From positions 1 to 37,741 of the forward strand of contig CBHYLN010000040.1 in assembly GCA_966128725.1 (NCBI GenBank): a stretch of DNA of 37,741 nucleotides, written 5' to 3'. The translations under genes were made by a program, and so were the position numbers. Below are positions 32,909-37,741 of the stretch, piece after piece; positions within the stretch are counted from its first letter, which is position 1; each line of letters starts with the position of its first letter. This stretch comes from JAFDZV01 sp966128725. Lineage in GTDB: Bacteria > Bacteroidota > Ignavibacteria > OLB7. The notes below the pieces were generated by a model. It was not told where the DNA came from and searched no databases. It saw only the letters and a program-made list of their open reading frames with translations.

Positions 32909-34837
32909 ATGGACAACACAATGCGACACTACTGCCAAAAGGTCTCGGCAATGCTACCCGTTGCTGTGGCCACCCTGATTCTCGTGCTTGGAGCGGCGTT
33001 TATGAACGGCAAGCTCTCGGCCCAGACGCGCTACGCATACATGCCGAGCGCGGCAACCAACGATTTCCGCTTCCTCTCGATCACGGGCGCCGGTATTCAA
33101 ACCCTTGGCGACCAGACGCTTCTCTTCAAGATTGCGGCTCCGGCCGGTACCACGGCGTTCCAGTTCGGTGTGTTCGACGGCAACACCGCCGGCATGTGGG
33201 ACCAGGGTACGCAGGAGCTTGAGTACACGCTGTTCGCGGACCCGAACGGTGATGCAACCGGTACCTTCCAGGTTGGCCAGTGGATGGGCAACTCCATGGC
33301 GGACAATGCCTGGTCGGATTACCCGGTCAACAACGTTACCGAGGCCCGTTCCCCGAGCGGTGACTTCTTTTATCTGCTGCGTGTTCGCGCAAGCAGCTAT
33401 TCCACGATGTTCTGGAGCAGCTTCAAGCTGCGCGTTTCCGGCACCATCGGTGCCCTTCGCCTGACGAACATCGCCTACGCCGCGCCGCTTGGCAATGCCG
33501 AGGATGCGCGTGCGATCTATCCGTCGTATCCGGATCTGAGCACCACCATCTACAACGGCGTCTGGAATTTCTACGTGGATGTCCCCACGCAGCTTGGTTC
33601 GATTGCCTTCTGGGATGGTGACCTCGATCGTGGTTCGTTCGATTGCTCGGATAACGACGTTGACGACGACGACACGCCGAATGGGGTGCCTCCGTTCGCC
33701 ACTGGCGCTACCGTTTACTCCGAAGGCGTTGCCGGCAACGGCGTTGGTTGCCAGGATGCCAATGGCAATGCGATGCCGGGCAACACTACCAGCAACCCGC
33801 CGGATCAGTCGCGCAGCGCGATCTTCCGTCGCGATCCTTCGATCACCTACGACGTGATCGCTCCGGATGGCACGGTCTACACGAACAACAATCCTTCGGG
33901 CAACCTGGAGTGGGAGCAGTTCAAGCTTGATACGGCCGCCTTCAATCGCGCCACGATGGATTACCATGCCGACGCACTGCCGGCCGGTATCTATACGCTT
34001 CGCGTGCGTGGTGTTGATCTCAGCAACCTGAACGCCATCCGCGCTCCGTTCGAGATCCTCGGCGTTGACTCGGCCGGTACCCCGGTTCCGCCGCTCCGCC
34101 CGTACTTCATCACCGGTACGATCTTCGTTGATCTGAACGGTAATGGCACGAAGGATGCAGGCGAGCCAGGCATTGGCGGCGTTGAAGTTGAACTGGATGG
34201 TGGCAGCGTGACGTTTACCACCGACTCCACGGGCAACTACGCCTTCCGTAATCTGGAGCCGGGCGCCCACTCGGTGCGCATCGATACCGTATCGTTGGAC
34301 GATCAGTTCCTTCCGTCGTCGGACTTCGACGGCGTTGCCACGCCGGCCTCGGAGAACGTTGCCAGCGTGACGCTCACCGCGGCGGTGAAGAACGCCACGA
34401 TGAACTTCGGGTATCGTGTTTCGTCGGGCCAGCCGGGCGGGCCAACCGATACGTGCGAAGGAAAGCACACCTCCTCGTGGTGGTATACCAACACCGACAA
34501 GTGGCCGGTAAGCTCGCTGCAGCTTGGCTGCAAGGTCTACACGAAGACGGAGCTGATCGCCATCATGAAGAAGGCCAACTGCACTACCGATAAGACCTAC
34601 ACGATTGCAACGCAGTTGATTGCCGCCAAGCTGAATCGCCTGAGCGGTAACCTCAGCAGCTCGCTGCTGACGGCCATTCAGGACGCCGACGCCTGGTTGT
34701 GCAGCAACCCGATCGGCAGCAATGTGCGCGCCTCCTCGGGTTGCCGTCGCACTGCCTGGACCACCGGCTCGCGCATCACCGACAAGTTGAAGTCGTTGAA
34801 CGTGTGCGTGGTGAAGACCGGTGGCTGCTTCCACTAA
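32909..34837 (+). CDS. secreted SdrD-B-type protein, paralogue 4
   Basis: Exported protein of 642 residues, the most divergent of the four. A signal peptide (MRHYCQKVSAMLPVAVATLILVLG...) ends at LSAQ. An N-terminal domain (YAYMPSAATNDFRFLSITGAGIQTLGD) follows, with an Asp-rich loop (DGDLDRGSFDCSDNDVDDDDT). The SdrD-B-like repeat is shorter and more canonical (GTIFVDLNGNGTKDAGEPGIGGVEVELDG; TDSTGNYAFRNLEPGAHSVRI). The C-terminal domain has SSWWYTNTDKWPVSSLQLG and TIATQLIAAKLNRLSG, then a new ending with several cysteines (VCVVKTGGCFH). Start is ATG 32909 or ATG 32921. No Shine-Dalgarno is visible. Its terminators end the array just before the lasso maturation genes. Confidence 0.86.
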   Translation: MDNTMRHYCQKVSAMLPVAVATLILVLGAAFMNGKLSAQTRYAYMPSAATNDFRFLSITGAGIQTLGDQTLLFKIAAPAGTTAFQFGVFDGNTAGMWDQGTQELEYTLFADPNGDATGTFQVGQWMGNSMADNAWSDYPVNNVTEARSPSGDFFYLLRVRASSYSTMFWSSFKLRVSGTIGALRLTNIAYAAPLGNAEDARAIYPSYPDLSTTIYNGVWNFYVDVPTQLGSIAFWDGDLDRGSFDCSDNDVDDDDTPNGVPPFATGATVYSEGVAGNGVGCQDANGNAMPGNTTSNPPDQSRSAIFRRDPSITYDVIAPDGTVYTNNNPSGNLEWEQFKLDTAAFNRATMDYHADALPAGIYTLRVRGVDLSNLNAIRAPFEILGVDSAGTPVPPLRPYFITGTIFVDLNGNGTKDAGEPGIGGVEVELDGGSVTFTTDSTGNYAFRNLEPGAHSVRIDTVSLDDQFLPSSDFDGVATPASENVASVTLTAAVKNATMNFGYRVSSGQPGGPTDTCEGKHTSSWWYTNTDKWPVSSLQLGCKVYTKTELIAIMKKANCTTDKTYTIATQLIAAKLNRLSGNLSSSLLTAIQDADAWLCSNPIGSNVRASSGCRRTAWTTGSRITDKLKSLNVCVVKTGGCFH

Positions 34838-34848
34838 ACAAGCGTGTG

Positions 34849-34867
34849 TCAGGGGCTGATCCCCTGA
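34849..34867 (+). terminator. first hairpin after paralogue 4
   Basis: A 7-bp stem TCAGGGG/CCCCTGA (34849-34855 with 34861-34867) and a 5-base loop, 12 bases after the stop codon. It is part of a two-hairpin terminator with the stem at 34890-34913. Confidence 0.6.
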
Positions 34868-34889
34868 ACGACATCTGATGAGACAAGCG

Positions 34890-34913
34890 GGGCCTGGCTG
34901 CAAAGCCAGGCCC
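34890..34913 (+). terminator. second hairpin terminator after paralogue 4
   Basis: A perfect 10-bp stem (34890-34899 with 34904-34913) with a GCAA tetraloop followed by TTGCCGTTGG. It separates the array from the PqqD-like gene. Confidence 0.78.
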
Positions 34914-35009
34914 TTGCCGTTGGGGGGATGCCACAATGGTAGCGGGTTGTTGCCGGCATGTCTCACACCGGCTGAACTTCCAGCCAACTGCTGTAGATTG
35001 CCACCTGAT

Positions 35010-35309
35010 ATGCCTACAATCGATCTCCACTCCCGTGTTGTGGTTGCTACCACGCAGATCTCCTGCGATCTGGCAGGCGAAGCCGCCATCCTGAGCCTGG
35101 CCGATGGTACCTATTATGGGCTTGATGAGGTTGGCGCCTTCGTGTGGAATCGCTTGAGCGCACCGATCTCGGTGGCCGACGTCTGCAATGCCGTTTGTGC
35201 AGCGTACGACGTGGAGCCGGCCACGTGCCACCATGATGTGCTGGAGCTCCTGCGGCAACTGCAACAACGCGGGCTGATAACTGTTTCCGATCGATCCGAT
35301 GCTGGGTAG
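35010..35309 (+). CDS. PqqD-like RiPP recognition protein (lasso B1)
   Basis: A 99-residue PqqD-fold protein. Three strands (RVVVATTQISCDL, EAAILSLADGTYYGLDEVGAFVWNRL) are followed by two helices (VADVCNAVCAAYDV; ATCHHDVLELLRQLQQRGLI), the winged-helix RRE layout. In lasso pathways B1 binds the precursor leader and presents it to the B2 protease. Its stop overlaps the start of the B2-like gene by 11 bases, a typical split-B arrangement. ATG 35010 gives the family's usual N-terminus; the open frame extends to 34878 but that part overlaps the terminator hairpin. The likely client is the precursor at 24443. Stand-alone PqqD proteins also serve other RiPP classes, so the pairing with B2 is the stronger clue. 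Confidence 0.85.
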   Translation: MPTIDLHSRVVVATTQISCDLAGEAAILSLADGTYYGLDEVGAFVWNRLSAPISVADVCNAVCAAYDVEPATCHHDVLELLRQLQQRGLITVSDRSDAG

Positions 35310-35751
35310 CTACCGAGGGCTTGCACGCGATGAGCGCGTGATTGCACGGCGGGCCATTCGTGGATTGCTGGCTGTGCGCATTGGGCTGTCGCTGCTGTCG
35401 CTTGCGCGTTTACGGGCGCGCCTTGCACGCATGGCGGCACGGCATGCGCCGGTTGGCGAGGCCATGGTGCCAACGCGGCTTTCGGCGGAACGGATTGCCT
35501 TCGTGGTGGAACGCGTGGCGCATCTTGTGCCCGGCGCCACCTGCCTGGTGCGAGCCCTGGCAGCGCAGGCCTTGATGGCCCGATACGGGTTTGTTGCGCA
35601 TTTGCGGCTGGGTGTGGCGCGCGACCAGATGGGCGTCTTTGGCGCTCATGCCTGGTTGGAATACGATGGGCGTGTGATACTTGGCGAGGATGAACGCCGA
35701 TATTTTACCCCGTTGATGCCGGCCAGCGGCCAGATTGACGGGGGGGAATGA
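35299..35751 (+). CDS. lasso peptide B2-type transglutaminase-like leader protease
   Basis: A 150-residue protein of the lasso B2 family (transglutaminase-like Cys protease). The N-terminal half is basic and helical (ARDERVIARRAIRGLLAVRIGL). The catalytic Cys is in GATCLVRALAAQALMARYGF (about 79-98), and the catalytic His is in FGAHAWLEYDGRVILGEDE, with a following acidic residue likely completing the triad. B2 cleaves the leader from the core; macrolactam closure then needs an asparagine-synthetase-like C protein, which is absent here. Translation is coupled to the PqqD-like gene (11-base overlap). The region after it (35752-35885) does not contain a transporter or cyclase gene. Confidence 0.87.
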   Translation: MLGSYRGLARDERVIARRAIRGLLAVRIGLSLLSLARLRARLARMAARHAPVGEAMVPTRLSAERIAFVVERVAHLVPGATCLVRALAAQALMARYGFVAHLRLGVARDQMGVFGAHAWLEYDGRVILGEDERRYFTPLMPASGQIDGGE

Positions 35752-35885
35752 ATCCTGTTCGGCCTTCGTCCGTCTACGCACATGCGCTGCAAGCTGGCCG
35801 GTGATCCGGGCTTCGGCAGCGCATTCTCCAGCAACAGAAGATTTTCAGATGCGGCATGTCCGCGTGGCATTTACAAAGGGAGATC

Positions 35886-36656
35886 ATGATGAACCGAGCA
35901 CGTGGTGTTCTCGGAACCCTGCTGTTTGTGATGGCGTCGCTCCCGGCGCTGGCTCAGTACGGTGATGGGCATATTCGTACGGGCGACTCGCTGCAGCTTG
36001 ACCGGCCCGATGGGATCGACAGTACAGGCGCTGTATCCGATACGCTCGGTGCCGACTCCGCATTCTTCCAACAGATCGATTCCTCCAGCGAGCCCATCGA
36101 GCCGCTGGACCCCGAGACGTTTTTCAAGAAGAGGGGTGGCTTCTTCGGCAGTGCTATCGTTGAGCTTACCGCACTTGAGCCGGACGATCTGGATCCCGCA
36201 TTGGATGGAACACCGGTTGTGTACGGCCTGGAAGGGTATGTGCTGCTGAGCAGTTGGATGCTGGGTGGTGGTGGTGGCAGCGCTACGCTGTACGGTATGA
36301 GCGCCAACTACGACCAGTTCAGTTACGGTTACGGCGGTGTGATTACCGGATACGACACCAAGATCTTCTATGGTGCGATGTCGCTTCAAACCAGCCTGAT
36401 GATTGGCGCCGGTGGTCTGGAGATGATCCGGCGCCGGCCTGATCTGGGCGGCTCCGCCGGCCACGAAATTCTGGAACGCGTTCGCCAGGAAAGTTTCTTC
36501 TGCCTGCGTCCACGCGTCAGTATTGGGTTCTCACCGTTGTCATTCATGCGGTTCAGTGTGGGGGCCTCGTACATGCTGCCGCTGGGGGGGGAGAAGGTCG
36601 CGGACTTGCGAAAGCTCTCGTACGGTCTGGGTGTCACACTGGGTCTGGGTGATTGA
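35886..36656 (+). CDS. exported protein, probable outer-membrane beta-barrel type
   Basis: A 256-residue exported protein. The signal peptide MMNRARGVLGTLLFVMASLPALAQ is followed by an acidic, Ser/Asp-rich segment (25-75). From about 85 onward come Gly- and Tyr-rich alternating strands (YGLEGYVLLSSWMLGGGGGSATLYG, FSYGYGGVITGYDTKIFYGA, RFSVGASYMLPLGG) ending in LSYGLGVTLGLGD. This pattern fits an outer-membrane or surface beta-structure, but I recognise no named family. A purine-rich RBS (AAAGGGAGA) precedes ATG 35886 (or 35889). It lies 134 bases after the B2-like gene; a link to export of the lasso product is possible but unsupported. Confidence 0.75.
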   Translation: MMNRARGVLGTLLFVMASLPALAQYGDGHIRTGDSLQLDRPDGIDSTGAVSDTLGADSAFFQQIDSSSEPIEPLDPETFFKKRGGFFGSAIVELTALEPDDLDPALDGTPVVYGLEGYVLLSSWMLGGGGGSATLYGMSANYDQFSYGYGGVITGYDTKIFYGAMSLQTSLMIGAGGLEMIRRRPDLGGSAGHEILERVRQESFFCLRPRVSIGFSPLSFMRFSVGASYMLPLGGEKVADLRKLSYGLGVTLGLGD

Positions 36657-36734
36657 TCGTTGTTGCAGCGGGTGTATACCGCCGGAACGTTGATTAAACC
36701 GCCGCACTGTTTGGGCGACTTGACAGGCGCACAG

Positions 36735-36766
36735 TGCGTCACGCGCACGGTGCGTTACGCGCACGG
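36735..36766 (+). repeat. 16-bp tandem direct repeat upstream of a lipoprotein gene
   Basis: Two 16-base units with one mismatch (36735-36750 and 36751-36766), each containing the partly self-complementary GTGCGTYACGCGCAC. They end 76 bases before ATG 36843, a position suited to an operator. Confidence 0.75.
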
Positions 36767-36842
36767 TGCCTTGCTCCTTGTTGGGCAGTCACGTTGCCTG
36801 CGCAACCGAACCCGAACATATGATTACCAAGCTTAAGGCACG

Positions 36843-37526
36843 ATGAAGCAACTCCTGTTACTCCTGGCATTGCCGGCAGTGCTGCTGGCCGCCTGTACGC
36901 ACACCAATCGCCTGGCGCAATTCAAGATCAACGGTGCTTCGGCGCTGTATCGCACTACGATGTCCTCGGATGCGGCGTCGGCCATAGCCGTGATCGAATC
37001 GCCAAGCAAGAGCACCGAATCGAACATCATCACGGCCATCGGCTCGGTGATCGTGAGCGCCGAAGCCGAGCAGAAGCTGGCGCGGGCCATGAACAGCGAC
37101 TCGCTTGCCGAATCGGTCGGCAACGGCATCAAACAATCGACAGCTGATTACCTCGGCATCCGGTCGGTGGCCGGCATGGCCGAGAACCCCGATCTGATCA
37201 TTGAAACAGAACTTACCGACTGCAAGCTGCTGTCGTCGTCGATCGGGCTGGCCATCCATGTTACCGGAAACTCGCGCATCATCGACCGGCGTACGGGCCA
37301 GATCGTATGGGAGAATTCCGAAAGCCACGACGTGCCGATCTCGGAAACCTATCTTGCCGCTATCGCACCGCGTGGTGTACGATCGGGCGTCAGCATCTTT
37401 AATGCTATCCAGTTGCTCACGCTCAGCGAGCAGGAGATCCGCTTGGTTGTGCAAGCCGCGGCGAAGGATGCCGGTCGTGAGATTGGCGAAACACTGCGCG
37501 AAGACGTTGCCGATTTGCACAAGTAG
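36843..37526 (+). CDS. lipoprotein of unknown function
   Basis: A 227-residue lipoprotein. The signal sequence MKQLLLLLALPAVLLAAC has a lipobox LAAC with Cys18. The mature part contains an apparently helical region (AEAEQKLARAMNSDSLAESVGNG), followed by strand-rich segments (DLIIETELTDCKLLSSSIGLAIHVTGNSRIIDRRTGQIVWENSE) that recall the alternating strands of envelope assembly lipoproteins, and a C-terminal amphipathic helix. No specific family is recognised. It would be anchored in the inner or outer membrane. It is likely a single-gene unit with the tandem repeat upstream and a hairpin downstream. Confidence 0.82.
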   Translation: MKQLLLLLALPAVLLAACTHTNRLAQFKINGASALYRTTMSSDAASAIAVIESPSKSTESNIITAIGSVIVSAEAEQKLARAMNSDSLAESVGNGIKQSTADYLGIRSVAGMAENPDLIIETELTDCKLLSSSIGLAIHVTGNSRIIDRRTGQIVWENSESHDVPISETYLAAIAPRGVRSGVSIFNAIQLLTLSEQEIRLVVQAAAKDAGREIGETLREDVADLHK

Positions 37527-37537
37527 GGCCATATTAG

Positions 37538-37563
37538 GCGGTCGATGTATTTGCATCGACCGC
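37538..37563 (+). terminator. hairpin after the lipoprotein gene
   Basis: A perfect 10-bp stem (37538-37547 with 37554-37563) and a 6-base loop, 11 bases after the stop codon. The T-run is weak. Confidence 0.65.
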
Positions 37564-37647
37564 ACTTGCACACAGTGTGCCGTGACCGTGGACTCCGGCT
37601 ACACGGTTCCGCCCCAAAGCCCGGCCGTGCATTATTCATACTCTTCC

Positions 37648-37741
37648 ATGCGCGCACCCCTACTTGCTACGATCGTTGGCCGTGTGTTCCATGTTGGCCC
37701 CCCCCTGCAGGCCCAGCCCACGGGCCCGCCAACAACCACCA
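37648..37741 (+). CDS. 5' end of an exported protein, cut by the window edge
   Basis: From ATG 37648 the frame stays open to the window end, giving 31 residues (MRAPLLATIVGRVFHVGP...QAQPTGPPTTT). A short basic start, a hydrophobic stretch and an AQ site followed by Pro/Thr-rich residues look like a signal peptide and linker, similar in style to other exported proteins here. Too short to identify; it could be chance. Confidence 0.4.
   Translation, partial: MRAPLLATIVGRVFHVGPPLQAQPTGPPTTT

Noticed and set aside
32464..33222. 252-codon frame overlapping the start of paralogue 4
   Set aside because: The second half is a shifted reading of paralogue 4 and the first half is not protein-like.
24443..34837. 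Idea that the four secreted proteins are themselves RiPP substrates of the PqqD/B2 pair
   Set aside because: They have normal Sec signal peptides and no lasso leader motif; only the 60-residue peptide fits the enzymes' known substrates.
25385..34837. T9SS sorting domain or LPxTG anchor on the secreted paralogues
   Set aside because: The C-termini end in YNNGRLCVGHMN-type or Cys-rich sequences with neither the T9SS strand pattern nor an anchor motif.
32954..35089. Minus-strand open frame of 711 codons opposite paralogue 4
   Set aside because: Shadow of a clearly coding plus-strand gene; it also runs through the two terminator hairpins and has improbable composition.

Overview
The window looks like chromosomal DNA of a GC-rich (about 60% by eye) Gram-negative bacterium of the Bacteroidota/Chlorobiota/Ignavibacteria/Kapabacteria side of the tree. 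The main clues are a type IX secretion (T9SS) style C-terminal sorting domain on the esterase at 16978-14570, lipoproteins with lipoboxes, and large secreted SdrD-B-type proteins. The exact taxon cannot be fixed from sequence alone; a Kapabacteria-like lineage is a guess. There are no rRNA, tRNA, CRISPR, transposase or phage structural genes.

Layout. (1) 1-5461: the tail of a truncated gene, a gene-poor kilobase, a protein of six SANT/Myb-like repeats, a TauE/SafE permease and a stand-alone DEVH helicase. (2) 5475-13675, mostly minus strand: a MoxR-vWA-beta-propeller 'ternary' NTP-dependent conflict-type system. It comprises a MoxR AAA+ ATPase, a small bpX-type protein, a vWA-like/propeller fusion, a nucleotidyltransferase and, beyond an opposing lipoprotein gene, a bpX6-like/helical/propeller protein of 913 residues. 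(3) 13882-18759, minus strand: a DUF3592 membrane protein, a secreted LamG/SGNH esterase with T9SS tail, and two PlsC-type acyltransferases. (4) 18870-23911, plus strand: haem biosynthesis genes hemH-hemY-hemB-hemL, the first two translationally coupled. (5) 24443-35751: a lasso-peptide-like precursor gene, then four tandem paralogous secreted proteins of about 635 residues, each followed by its own hairpin terminator, then a PqqD-like (B1) and a transglutaminase-like (B2) lasso maturation pair. No lasso cyclase (C protein) is present in the window. (6) 35886-37741: an exported probable outer-membrane protein, a lipoprotein and the start of a further exported protein.

How they may work together. 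In the ternary system MoxR is expected to supply ATP-driven remodelling, with vWA and propeller proteins as adaptor and sensor modules. The family is known from comparative genomics, but this arrangement, with a nucleotidyltransferase and a lipoprotein gene inside it, is unusual. In the accessory region the precursor has a textbook lasso leader motif (Y-x2-P-x-L-x3-G-x5-T) and a candidate core allowing an 8-residue Asn1-Asp8 ring. Its B1/B2 enzymes lie 10.4 kb away, behind the secreted-protein array. This split, cyclase-less arrangement is the most interesting and least explained feature of the window.
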